Of a stretch of 64,000 nt of DNA, positions 51,719 through 60,137 are shown piece by piece. The first letter of the stretch is position 1, and every line of letters begins with the position of its first letter. The notes below the pieces were generated by a model. That model saw only the letters and a program-made list of their open reading frames with translations. It was not told the origin of the DNA and did no database searches. The translations under genes and the position numbers were made by a program. The DNA comes from Algoriphagus iocasae (lineage in GTDB: Bacteria > Bacteroidota > Bacteroidia > Cytophagales > Cyclobacteriaceae), in contig NZ_JACIJO010000003.1 in NCBI RefSeq assembly GCF_014206875.1, positions 824,660 through 888,659 on the forward strand. The letters run 5' to 3'.

Positions 51719-52732
51719 ATGAAAAACATTTTAATCACCGGAGGAGCAGGATATATAGGATCGCATACTGCGGTGGAGCTGGTAAAAGCTGGTTATAGAC
51801 CAATAGTTTTAGATGATTTCTCTAATTCTGACCCAAGTGTGATCGAGCGGGTTTCTGAGATTATTGGCCAAAAGCTGATTTGTTTCGAGGGTGATTGCAA
51901 TGATAAATCAGTTTTGGAGAAAATTCATGCTGAATATCCGCTAGAGGGAGTTATTCATTTTGCAGCCTTTAAAGCAGTGGGAGAAAGTACAGTTTTGCCA
52001 TTGAAATATTATCAGAACAATGTGGGATCCTTGACTGTTTTGCTGGAATTTATGCAAGAGAAGGGCATTAAAAACATCGTGTTTTCTTCTTCTTGTACAG
52101 TTTATGGACAACCGGATAAGTTGCCTGTGACTGAGGAAACTCCAAGAAAAGATGCTGAAAGTCCTTATGGAAACACAAAGAAAATCTGTGAGGATATTTT
52201 GGTAGACTTTGTAAAAAGTAAAGCAAATGTCAGGGTGGTTTCCTTGAGGTATTTTAATCCGGTAGGAGCACATCCTAGCTCCAAAATCGGTGAATTACCA
52301 AATGGCACCCCAAACAATCTGGTTCCTTTTGTGACGCAAACTGCAGCGGGGATACGCGAGAAAATAACTGTCTTTGGTAATGACTATGACACAGTAGATG
52401 GTAGCTGTGTTCGAGATTTTATCCATGTGATGGATTTGGCAGATGCGCATGTAAAAGCATTGTCCTATCTGGACCAGAAAAATGCTCCGTTTTACGATGT
52501 GTTTAATGTGGGTACAGGGAATGGAAATACAGTCTTGGAAATCATTGAAACCTTTGAAAAAGTAAATGATCTCAAACTGAATTATGAAATAGGTCCACGA
52601 AGGGCAGGGGATGTGGTGAAGATTTGGGCTGACACAAAAAAAATCAATGAGGTGCTGGGGTGGTTTCCAAAATACTCACTGGAAGATTCGATGAGAGATT
52701 CCTGGAACTGGCAGAAATCTCTCGCGAATTAA
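51719..52732 (+). CDS. galE: UDP-glucose 4-epimerase
   Basis: A 337-residue extended SDR enzyme that interconverts UDP-glucose and UDP-galactose (or the N-acetyl forms). NAD binding is read from ILITGGAGYIGSHTAVEL (4-21). The catalytic Ser is in FSSSCTVYG (S124), and Tyr150 and Lys154 lie in SPYGNTKK. RYFNPVGAHPSSKIGE near 175-190 is typical of GalE. Length is the standard for bacterial GalE. It supplies sugars for surface glycans, like the dehydratase at the start of the window. It is separated by 190 bases from the secreted protein genes and has no visible terminator of its own. Confidence 0.93.
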   Translation: MKNILITGGAGYIGSHTAVELVKAGYRPIVLDDFSNSDPSVIERVSEIIGQKLICFEGDCNDKSVLEKIHAEYPLEGVIHFAAFKAVGESTVLPLKYYQNNVGSLTVLLEFMQEKGIKNIVFSSSCTVYGQPDKLPVTEETPRKDAESPYGNTKKICEDILVDFVKSKANVRVVSLRYFNPVGAHPSSKIGELPNGTPNNLVPFVTQTAAGIREKITVFGNDYDTVDGSCVRDFIHVMDLADAHVKALSYLDQKNAPFYDVFNVGTGNGNTVLEIIETFEKVNDLKLNYEIGPRRAGDVVKIWADTKKINEVLGWFPKYSLEDSMRDSWNWQKSLAN

Positions 52733-52745
52733 TCATAAATCTATA

Positions 52746-53012
52746 TCAATACTGGTTGCTCATTTGCAAAACCAGTTCTCTACCTTGGATGATTTGATCA
52801 TGTCTTAGATTAAATTCATCCAAGGTTTTTTTGTTGAAAATGGCTGATTTGACATAGACTTTATTTTCACCATTGTTTAGTGCATTGATTACAAAGTTGC
52901 CACTGGGATAATAATCTGGATTTAGCTTGATCCTGATTTCATCAAAGTTGGAGCTTCCAATTTCATAGGAAGCGTTTGCTTCTGTTCCACCATTTGCGGA
53001 AAGGATTTCCAA
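52746..53012 (-). pseudogene. Possible gene remnant (88 codons, no ATG)
   Basis: An open frame of 88 codons that can start only at TTG (53012). The frame stays open further upstream into the tRNA terminator and tRNA, which a real gene would not be expected to do. The predicted product is protein-like, with balanced composition (SSNFDEIRIKLNPDYYPSG, NNGENKVYVKSAIFNKKTL), and could be the C-terminal part of a lost beta-sandwich protein. I do not recognise a family. It could also be a chance frame or be read from a rare TTG start. It is transcribed away from galE's end, 13 bases from it. Confidence 0.3.
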
Positions 53013-53025
53013 TGGGCAGAAACAA

Positions 53026-53056
53026 AAAAAGCCTCGAATTGCTTCGAAGCTTTTAA
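53026..53056 (-). terminator. Terminator of the tRNA-Asp cluster
   Basis: On the minus strand AAAAGCTTCGAA, the loop GCAA and TTCGAGGCTTTTTTT form a 12-bp stem (one mismatch) with a T-run directly after the tRNA-Asp gene nearest galE. Confidence 0.75.
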
Positions 53057-53057
53057 G

Positions 53058-53131
53058 CGGAATGGACGGGACTCGAACCCGCGACCTCCTGCGTGACAGG
53101 CAGGCATTCTAACCAGCTGAACTACCACTCC
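53058..53131 (-). tRNA. tRNA-Asp (GTC), copy 1
   Basis: 74 bases on the minus strand from 53131 to 53058, including the discriminator base G that is usual for Asp. The acceptor stem GGAGTGG/CCATTCC pairs fully with one G-T. The anticodon loop is CTGTCAC with anticodon GTC, and the T-arm has GGGTTCGAGTCCC. CCA is not encoded. A terminator follows downstream, so the cluster is read from the promoter at 53451. Confidence 0.95.
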
Positions 53132-53200
53132 AATATTTTTATTTAATCAATTTGATGACTTATTCATCAATTTTAAGCGATGTCATTCAGCTCTTATCAT

Positions 53201-53270
53201 GCAATCTTTCGAAGATGCGACCTTCCCGATGTATCGGGACAGGCATTCTAACCAGCTGAACTACCACTCC
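53201..53270 (-). pseudogene. Degenerate tRNA-Asp-like copy
   Basis: The 5' half, from 53270 to 53240, is identical to tRNA-Asp (acceptor 5' strand, D-arm, start of the anticodon stem). The anticodon arm is then replaced by CCCGATACATCGGG, a small hairpin without an anticodon loop, followed by GGTCGC and a T-arm-like GCATCTTCGAAAGATTGC. The 3' acceptor strand complementary to GGAGTGG is missing. It therefore cannot be a working tRNA. It lies between two intact copies, inside a 79-base exact direct repeat (53101-53179 and 53240-53318). Confidence 0.65.
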
Positions 53271-53316
53271 AATATTTTTATTTAATCAATTTGATGACTT
53301 ATTCATCAATTTTAAG

Positions 53317-53390
53317 CGGAATGGACGGGACTCGAACCCGCGACCTCCTGCGTGACAGGCAGGCATTCTAACCAGCTGAACTACCACTCC
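53317..53390 (-). tRNA. tRNA-Asp (GTC), copy 2
   Basis: 74 bases on the minus strand, identical to the copy at 53058-53131: same acceptor stem, anticodon GTC and discriminator G, and no encoded CCA. It is the copy closest to the cluster promoter and would be processed first from the common transcript. Confidence 0.95.
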
Positions 53391-53806
53391 GTTTCAACAA
53401 AATTAAGGATTTGAAGTATCTTATTTACTTCCCCTCGTTTTTGAGTGATGCAAAGGTAGGTTTTTGAATCATTAATACAAAAACAGATTAAAAAAAATGA
53501 TTCAATAAATTGTATTGACTTCTGATTCAAGGAGATAAATTTTCATTAAATCCTAGAGAATCCTGCCTGTAGAAATTGAAAAGCCACTTTTCAATTAAAT
53601 AAAACAGAAACTAGCCACATATCTTTAAAGTATTCTCAGTCCATTTGTGGAAAACACCTGAAATTAATTTTCATGAAAGACGTTTTTTACTTACTTGTTC
53701 AGAATTTAATTGTTCTTGAAAATCAAGGGCTTTGAAAGTGAATCGGTAAAAATTTTATTTCTCAGGGGTATATTGCTTATCTTTAACCTTCCAAAAAATC
53801 ACCAGA
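53391..53806. other. Divergent promoter region between tRNA-Asp and accA
   Basis: About 416 bases, AT-rich, without a coding region. It holds the tRNA promoter at 53451-53481 (minus strand). A probable accA -7 box TATCTTTA lies at 53778-53785, 21 bases before the accA ATG and one base from consensus. Nothing else recognisable lies between. Confidence 0.6.
53451..53481 (-). promoter_or_regulatory. Promoter of the tRNA-Asp cluster
   Basis: On the minus strand TTTG (53478-53481), exactly 19 bases of spacer, then TACCTTTG (53451-53458). This is a full match to the Bacteroidota TTTG-N19-TAnnTTTG promoter, about 60 bases before the first tRNA. Confidence 0.75.
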
Positions 53807-54754
53807 ATGGTATTAGAATTCGAGAAACCTATAGCTGATTTAGAGCAGAAACTTCAGGAAATGAAGGATTTAGCCCAGGGTAGAAACATAGATTTAACTT
53901 CAGATATTCAATCATTAGAAGAAAAAATCCTGGCTTTGAAAAAGGAAACGTTTCAAAATTTGACCCGCTGGCAACGTGTTCAGCTTTCCAGACATGCTGA
54001 TAGACCGTATGCCTTGGATTACATCTACGAAATCACAAGCGATTTTATCGAGCTTCACGGTGATAGAACCGTCGCTGATGACAAAGCAATGGTTGGTGGC
54101 CTTGGAGATATAGATGGAAGATCTGTGATGTTTATCGGACAGCAAAAAGGTAGAAATACCAAGCAGCGTCAGATGAGAAACTTCGGGATGGCAAATCCGG
54201 AAGGATACAGAAAGGCTTTACGTCTGATGAAAATGGCTGAAAAATTCGGAAAGCCTATCGTGACTTTGATAGACACCCCAGGTGCATTTCCAGGATTGGA
54301 AGCTGAAGAAAGAGGACAAGGAGAGGCAATTGCAAGAAACCTCAAAGAGATGTTTATGCTAAAAGTGCCAGTCATCTGTATAATTATTGGTGAAGGTGCA
54401 TCCGGTGGTGCATTGGGCATTGCAATTGGAGACCGTGTGATGATGCTTGAAAATTCATGGTATTCTGTAATCTCTCCAGAAAACTGTTCTACTATTTTAT
54501 GGAGAAGTTGGGATTATAAAGAGCAGGCAGCCGAGTCTCTGAAGCTTACCGCAAAAGATATGAAAGGTAATGGATTGGTAGACGATATTATTCCAGAGCC
54601 ATTAGGCGGAGCTCATAAAGACATGAAACAAATGTCTCTTACACTTAAGGAGACGATTTTGAAAGCCTTGAAAGAGCTGGATAAAATCAAACCAGAAAAA
54701 AGAATTGAACAGCGCATCGATAAGTTTTGCTCGATGGGCGTAGTTGTAGAGTAA
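53807..54754 (+). CDS. accA: Acetyl-CoA carboxylase carboxyltransferase subunit alpha
   Basis: A 315-residue protein of the normal AccA length. With AccD it forms the carboxyltransferase that makes malonyl-CoA for fatty acid synthesis. Residues 1-70 are the helical N-terminus (FEKPIADLEQKLQEMKDLA, WQRVQLSRHADRPYALDYI). The crotonase-fold core includes ELHGDRTVADDKAMVGGLG, FGMANPEGYRKALRLMKMAEKF, TLIDTPGAFPGLEAEERGQ near 146-164, and IGEGASGGALGIAIGDRV near 187-204, which carry the oxyanion-hole Gly residues. It is single, with its own promoter and terminator. accD and the biotin subunits are not in the window. Confidence 0.96.
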   Translation: MVLEFEKPIADLEQKLQEMKDLAQGRNIDLTSDIQSLEEKILALKKETFQNLTRWQRVQLSRHADRPYALDYIYEITSDFIELHGDRTVADDKAMVGGLGDIDGRSVMFIGQQKGRNTKQRQMRNFGMANPEGYRKALRLMKMAEKFGKPIVTLIDTPGAFPGLEAEERGQGEAIARNLKEMFMLKVPVICIIIGEGASGGALGIAIGDRVMMLENSWYSVISPENCSTILWRSWDYKEQAAESLKLTAKDMKGNGLVDDIIPEPLGGAHKDMKQMSLTLKETILKALKELDKIKPEKRIEQRIDKFCSMGVVVE

Positions 54755-54764
54755 AACTTCAAAT

Positions 54765-54795
54765 CCCGGTCTTCTAAAAAGGACCGGGCTTTTTC
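54765..54795 (+). terminator. Terminator of accA
   Basis: CCCGGTC (54765-54771) pairs with GACCGGG (54782-54788) around a 10-base loop and is followed by CTTTTTC. It stands 10 bases after the accA stop. Confidence 0.8.
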
Positions 54796-54807
54796 TTTCT
54801 AAGCAAT

Positions 54808-55647
54808 ATGGATTTATACGTAGTCAATACAGGTTTTTTTAAACTCGATGGGGGAGCCATGTTTGGAGTGGTACCGAAAACGCTTTGGTCTAGAACCAAT
54901 CCTGCAGATGAAAACAATCTCTGTACATGGGCGATGCGCTCACTTTTGGTAGTGGATGGAAATAGGGTGGTACTGATTGATAATGGAATTGGGGATAAGC
55001 AAGATGCCAAGTTCTTTTCCCATTATTACCTGCATGGAGAGGATTCGTTGAAAGGAAACTTAATGAAATTGGGTGTTCATACGACAGATATCACCGATAA
55101 CTTTTTGACTCACTTGCATTTTGATCATTGTGGTGGAGGCGTGAGTTATGGCTCACATGGTCAATATGAAATGACATTTCGTAGAGCCACTTACTGGACA
55201 AATAAAGATCATTGGCACTGGGCCACTGTTCCAAACGCTAGAGAAAAAGCTTCTTTCTTAAAGGAAAATATTCTTCCGATGGAAGAGTTGGGACAAGTTG
55301 GGTTTTTGGATCTTAATAAACCTCAGCTTTTCGAGGGGTTTGACTTTATCACGGTGGACGGTCATACTGATAAACAAATGCTTCCAAAAATTCAATATAA
55401 AGGCAAGACTATTGTATTTGTTGCAGATTTGTTGCCATCTGTGGGACATATTCCTATTCCGTATGTGATGGGTTATGATACCAGACCATTGTTGACAATG
55501 GATGAAAAAAGTAAGTTTTTGGAAGAAGCTGCAAGGGAAGGATATATTCTGTTTTTGGAGCATGATCCGGTTAATGAATGCTGTACCGTGAAAATGACTG
55601 AAAAGGGAGTTAGATTAGATCAAACTTTTAAGTTAAATGAAATCTAA
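54808..55647 (+). CDS. MBL-fold metallo-hydrolase
   Basis: A 279-residue metallo-beta-lactamase-fold enzyme. The zinc motif is HLHFDHCGGG near residues 103-112 (HxHxDH). Further ligand candidates are the His in VDGHTDKQ near 193, Asp in VFVADLLPSVGHIP near 213, and the His in LFLEHDPVNECC near 252. The fold covers lactonases, phosphodiesterases, glyoxalases and others, and the motif does not decide between them. The gene ends 11 bases inside the patatin gene, so the two are translationally linked and may both act on ester or lipid substrates. No signal peptide is seen, so a cytosolic location is likely. Confidence 0.83.
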   Translation: MDLYVVNTGFFKLDGGAMFGVVPKTLWSRTNPADENNLCTWAMRSLLVVDGNRVVLIDNGIGDKQDAKFFSHYYLHGEDSLKGNLMKLGVHTTDITDNFLTHLHFDHCGGGVSYGSHGQYEMTFRRATYWTNKDHWHWATVPNAREKASFLKENILPMEELGQVGFLDLNKPQLFEGFDFITVDGHTDKQMLPKIQYKGKTIVFVADLLPSVGHIPIPYVMGYDTRPLLTMDEKSKFLEEAAREGYILFLEHDPVNECCTVKMTEKGVRLDQTFKLNEI

Positions 55648-56431
55648 TCTTAAAATCGGCATAGCTTTGTCTGGAGGAGGTGTCCGAGGAATTTCCCATT
55701 TGGGTGTTTTAAAAGGCTTAAATGATGCAGGGATTTTCCCCACAAAAGTCAGCGGAACTTCAGCTGGAGCGATTGCCGGAGCAATGTATTGTGATGGATA
55801 TAAACCCGAGGAAGTTTTAAAAATCATCGTAGAAACGAATTATTTTAAGTTTATGCGACCTGCGATTTCTTTGACAGGGATTCTTAAAATGAATTCTGTT
55901 GGAGATTTATTCAAGTTGTATTTAAAGCATAATAGTTTTAATGATTTGAAAATCCCTTTGACTGTTGCAGCTACTGACATCAAAAAAGGAAAAGTTGTCT
56001 ATTTTTCAGAAGGGGAGTTGATCAATCCTATTTTGGCATCCTCCTGTATTCCCGGAATGTTTGACCCTATTGTGATCAATAATTCCCAATATATTGACGG
56101 AGGCGTATTAAATAATCTGCCTGTGGAGCCATTGGAGGGTTTTTGTGACTATGTCATCGGTGTCAACTGTAACCAACTTCCAGAGGAAAGTAATATCAGA
56201 AATATGAAGAGTCTGATAGAAAGATCTGTGATTATGGCCATGAATTCCAATGTCTATAGCAGGAAATCTAAATGTGATTTTTTCATTGAATCCCCTGGTC
56301 TAGGAAAGTACGGAGTCTTTGATATCAAGAAAGCCCCTGAATTATTTCAGGCAGGATACGATCGAGTATCGCAATTTATTGATGAAAATCCTGCAATTTT
56401 GGAACTCTCAACAAGCGAAAAGAAAAAGTAA
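55637..56431 (+). CDS. Patatin-like phospholipase (RssA-like)
   Basis: A 264-residue protein of the patatin family, which hydrolyses acyl esters with a Ser-Asp dyad. The oxyanion loop GGGVRG is at 13-18, the nucleophile elbow GTSAG at 40-44 (Ser42), and the Asp in DGGVLNNLPVEPL near 155. All three are intact. There is no signal peptide or barrel domain, so it is cytosolic like RssA/YlbK. The gene overlaps the MBL gene by 11 bases, and the acyltransferase begins 4 bases after its stop, so these three make one operon that probably remodels lipids. Confidence 0.87.
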   Translation: MKSNLKIGIALSGGGVRGISHLGVLKGLNDAGIFPTKVSGTSAGAIAGAMYCDGYKPEEVLKIIVETNYFKFMRPAISLTGILKMNSVGDLFKLYLKHNSFNDLKIPLTVAATDIKKGKVVYFSEGELINPILASSCIPGMFDPIVINNSQYIDGGVLNNLPVEPLEGFCDYVIGVNCNQLPEESNIRNMKSLIERSVIMAMNSNVYSRKSKCDFFIESPGLGKYGVFDIKKAPELFQAGYDRVSQFIDENPAILELSTSEKKK

Positions 56432-56435
56432 GATT

Positions 56436-56996
56436 ATGATGAAGTTGTTGTCTCGGTTTGTTTTCTGGATTTCTGGCTGGTCCTTAAATGCCAATTGGCC
56501 TGAAGGCTTAAAGAAGGCAGTATTGATTGCAATTCCTCATACTTCCAACTGGGATATTTTGTATGCGAGAGCAGCATTTTTCTTAATGGACATTCCTGTT
56601 AGGTTTACCATAAAAAAAGAGGTGATGGTGGGACCGCTGGGTTGGTTGCTTTCTGGATTGGGTGCCATTGCTATTGACAGAAAGCGTATTCCTGGCGGTA
56701 GAAAGCAGACCTATACCGAAGCGATGATTTCCATGCTCAAAGAGCGGGATGAGTTAGTGATCATGGTGACACCAGAGGGTACTAGATCCCAGGTTAAAAA
56801 GTGGAAATCCGGATTTTACCATATTGCTCTTGGAGCTGATGTACCGGTAGTAGTAGGATACCTTGATTACAAAAAGAAAGAAGCCGGAATTGGTCCATGC
56901 ATTTACCCTAATGGAAACATGGATGAGCAGATTGAAGAAATGAAAGTCTTCGGAAGAACTGTAACCGGAAGACACCCAGAAAAAGGGATTTTATAA
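56436..56996 (+). CDS. 1-acyl-glycerol-3-phosphate acyltransferase-like protein (PlsC fold)
   Basis: A 186-residue protein starting at ATG 56436, 4 bases after the patatin stop. Upstream in-frame codons from 56319 lie inside the patatin gene and are not used. The catalytic HX4D motif is H35-TSNW-D40, and the substrate motif EGTRS lies near residue 120 in VTPEGTRSQVKKWKSG. This is shorter than classical PlsC (about 240) and resembles the lysophospholipid acyltransferases common in Bacteroidota. It probably transfers an acyl chain to a lysolipid at the inner membrane. Which lipid is made is not known. Confidence 0.82.
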   Translation: MMKLLSRFVFWISGWSLNANWPEGLKKAVLIAIPHTSNWDILYARAAFFLMDIPVRFTIKKEVMVGPLGWLLSGLGAIAIDRKRIPGGRKQTYTEAMISMLKERDELVIMVTPEGTRSQVKKWKSGFYHIALGADVPVVVGYLDYKKKEAGIGPCIYPNGNMDEQIEEMKVFGRTVTGRHPEKGIL

Positions 56997-57000
56997 GCCC

Positions 57001-58197
57001 TTATTTCAAATCTCCACTTACTTCCTTAATTGCCTGTAATATTATAGAACAGGATTCACGGATTTCGTCCTCGGTAATTGTTAAGGGAGGGGCGATTCGC
57101 ATAGAATCGTCACAAAACAGAAACCAATCTGTAATGACGCCTAATTCTATGGCTCGGTCAATAATTGGTTTCAGCTCATCGAAAGAGCCAAACTCCACAG
57201 CCATCATCAATCCTTTATTTCTGATTCCTTTGATTTTTGGATGTACCAATAGTGATTTGATCAGATTTGCTTTGCTCTCAACTTGATCGATCAAAGACTC
57301 TTTCTGTAGGATTTCTATAGTAGCAATACTAGCAGCAGCAGAAACGGGATGACCACCAAATGTGGTAATATGACCAAGAAGTGGATTGTTTTTGAAAGCT
57401 CCCATCACTTCTTTATTGGCGATGAATGCACCGATAGGCATGCCACCACCCATTCCTTTGGCACAAACGATCATGTCTGGAACAATCTCAAAATGCTCAA
57501 ATGCCCAGAATTTTCCTGTTCGCCCAAAACCACATTGTATTTCATCCAAAATCAACAAAGTCCCAGTTTCATCACATTTTTCCCGAAGTGCTTTGAAATA
57601 ATCTTTTGTGGCAACTCTGATACCAGCTTCACCTTGAATGGTCTCCATGATGACAGCAGCTGTTTCATTGTCGATGAGTGCTAGATCTTCAAGAACTCCA
57701 TACCGAATATTGCTGACTCCGGGGAGCAGAGGTCGATAGGCTCTTTTAAAAATTTCATTTCCTCCTACACTCAAAGCGCCATGGGAACTCCCATGATAGG
57801 CATTCACACATGAAATTAGGTTTCTTTTTCCGGTATGTCTTTTTGCCAGTTTCAATGCTCCTTCTACTGCCTCCGATCCACTATTTACCAAATACACGTT
57901 GTCTAAAGTGGAAGGCAGTGTGTTGCAAATAGCTTTTGCCAATTCAGTCTGTGGGCTTTGAACATATTCTCCATAGACCATGAGATGCATGTATTTATCC
58001 AATTGTGTCTGGATTGCTTCCAAGACCTTCGGATGTCTATGTCCAACATTGCTCACGCCAATTCCAGAAATCAGATCGATGTATTTTTCGCCTTTTGGAC
58101 CAAAAAGGTAAATACCTTCTGCTTTTTCCACTTCAATCATCAATGGAAAATCTGTCGTTTGTGCTAAATGCTGGAGAAATAGTTGGCGGTTATTCAT
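57001..58197 (-). CDS. Class III PLP aminotransferase (ornithine/acetylornithine type)
   Basis: A 398-residue PLP enzyme of the aspartate aminotransferase superfamily class III. It shows NSGSEAVEGALKLAKRHTG (105-123), AYHGSSHGALSVGG (133-146), LILDEIQCGFGRTG (215-228), and the PLP Lys247 in CAKGMGGGMPIGA. Members include acetylornithine, ornithine and 4-aminobutyrate aminotransferases. I cannot choose between them. The last two amino acids LK end in a short tail. It is convergent with the acyltransferase gene (4 bases apart) and separated by 12 bases from the methyltransferase upstream, which it may share a promoter with. Confidence 0.87.
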   Translation of the reverse strand: MNNRQLFLQHLAQTTDFPLMIEVEKAEGIYLFGPKGEKYIDLISGIGVSNVGHRHPKVLEAIQTQLDKYMHLMVYGEYVQSPQTELAKAICNTLPSTLDNVYLVNSGSEAVEGALKLAKRHTGKRNLISCVNAYHGSSHGALSVGGNEIFKRAYRPLLPGVSNIRYGVLEDLALIDNETAAVIMETIQGEAGIRVATKDYFKALREKCDETGTLLILDEIQCGFGRTGKFWAFEHFEIVPDMIVCAKGMGGGMPIGAFIANKEVMGAFKNNPLLGHITTFGGHPVSAAASIATIEILQKESLIDQVESKANLIKSLLVHPKIKGIRNKGLMMAVEFGSFDELKPIIDRAIELGVITDWFLFCDDSMRIAPPLTITEDEIRESCSIILQAIKEVSGDLK

Positions 58198-58209
58198 TTT
58201 AAAGGGTAA

Positions 58210-59106
58210 TCAATAGCTCGAGAAACGGTAAAAAATCCCTAGTGGAAGTTTTTTGTCAAAGGAATCATTGAGGTAAAGTTCTCCATGTTCTGCGTTTCTT
58301 ACATTTTTGAAATTTGTCTTGATCAGGTTGGTGGCAATCAAGGAAGAGAAACTCAAAGAGTACATGTTCAGCAAAAGGAAATGATTCTCTGGATCCAGAA
58401 TTTCGGCACAGACTTTAAGCATTTCATTGATTTGCTCCTCAAGAACCCATTTTTCACCGTCTGGACCTCGTCCATAAGCAGGAGGATCCAAAATAATTCC
58501 TTGGTATTTATTGCCTCTACGTGCTTCTCTTTTGATGAATTTCATCGCATCATCGACGATCCATCGGATTCCTTCCAAACCGGAAGACTCCATATTGTGT
58601 CTGGACCAAGTCACAACCTGCTTCACGGAGTCAAGGTGGGTAACTTCTGCACCTGCGGCTCTTGCAGCGACCGATGCAGCTCCAGTGTATGCAAAAAGGT
58701 TTAGAACTTTTGGGTTAGCAACTGGGCTACTTTTGATTTTAGAATAGAGATAATCCCAGTTTACTGCCTGCTCAGGAAATAAGCCGATGTGTTTAAAGGA
58801 AGTTTGGGCAAGGTTCAGTTTCAGAGAAAGTCCTTCTTTATTTTCATAAGAGATGCTCCAGTTGTGAGGCATCTTTTTTAACTGTTCCCATTGGCCCTTT
58901 TCAGGATTGTTTTTTTCTTTCGCAAAATGGGCATGGGCTTGTTTTTTCCACTCATGATCTGGAAGGGATTTGTCCCAAATAGCCTGAGGCTCAGGTCGAC
59001 TTAAGATAAACTGGCCAAATCGCTCTAGCTTTTCAAATCCTCCTGTATCCAAAAGTTCGTAATCTGCCCAATCGGATGGGCTAAGGGATAAAATCGTTTC
59101 TTGCAT
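58210..59106 (-). CDS. Class I SAM-dependent methyltransferase (RlmK/RlmI-like)
   Basis: A 298-residue protein related to the rRNA methyltransferases of the YccW/RlmL-C type, but without a PUA domain. The Rossmann region starts VLNLFAYTGAASVAARAAGA near 134-153, the acidic SAM contact is THLDSVKQV, and motif IV is ILDPPAYGRG near 216. The N-terminal 120 residues form a beta domain (DWADYELLDTGGFEKLERFGQ) as in related proteins. Modification of rRNA is the likeliest role. Substrate base unknown. It is followed closely (12 bases) by the aminotransferase on the same strand. Confidence 0.78.
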   Translation of the reverse strand: MQETILSLSPSDWADYELLDTGGFEKLERFGQFILSRPEPQAIWDKSLPDHEWKKQAHAHFAKEKNNPEKGQWEQLKKMPHNWSISYENKEGLSLKLNLAQTSFKHIGLFPEQAVNWDYLYSKIKSSPVANPKVLNLFAYTGAASVAARAAGAEVTHLDSVKQVVTWSRHNMESSGLEGIRWIVDDAMKFIKREARRGNKYQGIILDPPAYGRGPDGEKWVLEEQINEMLKVCAEILDPENHFLLLNMYSLSFSSLIATNLIKTNFKNVRNAEHGELYLNDSFDKKLPLGIFYRFSSY

Positions 59107-59142
59107 GCCTTTTTGTTTCAGCTTGCAAAAATAAGGAAATAA

Positions 59143-59961
59143 TCAGGAAAGGATTTCTTTCACCTTCATAAGACTGAAATCATAAAGTTGCTTTTGCAGT
59201 TGTAAGTCCTCAGAATCTTTAATAGGCCGAATTGGCTTTTTGTTTTTATAGTAAGCTCCAGATTGTAATTTATCTGAGGGAGTTTTCGCGAGAAATACTG
59301 TGGTTTCAGCTCCTTTTTTAGCACTGATAAAAAACAGTTTGCTAAGTGAAATGATTGTTTTTGAAAGGATATCTGATTCAGAACCGAAGGAAGTTCTAAC
59401 AGCTCCTGGATGTAAGGAGTAAAAACCTATTTCATTACTATTTTGAAAAGAATCCAAATAATTGGAATTGAGTATGTTATAAAATTTAGAAGAGCCGTAT
59501 TTTGACCAAGAGTTTTTTGAGTTTATAAGTCCAATGTCCTTGGGGTTTAGTTTCCCGATTCTATGTACTTCAGAGCTCAGAAAGATTATTTTCCCCTTGG
59601 TGATGTTTGGTAGCAACAAATTAGTGAGATGGAAATGCCCCAAATGATTGACGGCAAAAGTCCAATCCAGACCTTCTTCGGTGATTTTGTTTCCGGGAAA
59701 CATCCCGCCGGCATTGTTTATTAAGAGATCAATTTTTGGATAGGTTTCAGAAATGAGTTTTCCAGCTTCATCCACACTTTTGATAGAACTCAGATCCATT
59801 TTGATGCAATGAAACTTCTCAGGTTCTTTAAATTGTGAAATCAAGTTTTGAGCCTTTTCCAGATTTCTTACTGGTAGGATGATTTTCGAAAAAGAAGGAT
59901 ACAAGGATTTTACGGTTTCAAAGCCAATACCCGAAGTTCCTCCTGTGATTACAAGATTCAT
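59143..59961 (-). CDS. Short-chain dehydrogenase/reductase (retinol dehydrogenase-like)
   Basis: A 272-residue classical SDR. The cofactor motif TGGTSGIG is at 6-13, NNAGG near 84, and the catalytic Ser is in LSSEVHRIG with YGSSK near 152-156. The overall pattern resembles retinol dehydrogenase/WW-domain oxidoreductase-type SDRs that bind NADP and reduce lipid aldehydes or ketones. The substrate is not known. It is a single gene, divergent from the acyltransferase gene over about 175 bases. Confidence 0.83.
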   Translation of the reverse strand: MNLVITGGTSGIGFETVKSLYPSFSKIILPVRNLEKAQNLISQFKEPEKFHCIKMDLSSIKSVDEAGKLISETYPKIDLLINNAGGMFPGNKITEEGLDWTFAVNHLGHFHLTNLLLPNITKGKIIFLSSEVHRIGKLNPKDIGLINSKNSWSKYGSSKFYNILNSNYLDSFQNSNEIGFYSLHPGAVRTSFGSESDILSKTIISLSKLFFISAKKGAETTVFLAKTPSDKLQSGAYYKNKKPIRPIKDSEDLQLQKQLYDFSLMKVKEILS

Positions 59962-60137
59962 ATAAATAAGTTGATTTTCGTTTAAAAAATAACTGACTTG
60001 GTTTTCAGAGGACTAGTACTAAAGTTTAAAATGCATCCTTCAATAAACCTTTATTTTCTTAATTTTAAACTTATTTTTCTAGGAAATAGATTAACTAATT
60101 CTTGGTTTATCCCCAAAAAGCATAGTAAATAACATCC

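Noticed and set aside
52922..53128. Open frame of 68 codons on the minus strand starting MVVQLVRMPACHAGGRGFESRP
   Set aside because: Most of it is the translation of tRNA-Asp copy 1, a common false gene. Not reported as coding.
56319..56435. Upstream extension of the PlsC-like acyltransferase
   Set aside because: These codons lie inside the patatin gene in another frame and have no family similarity; the ATG at 56436 fits operon spacing.
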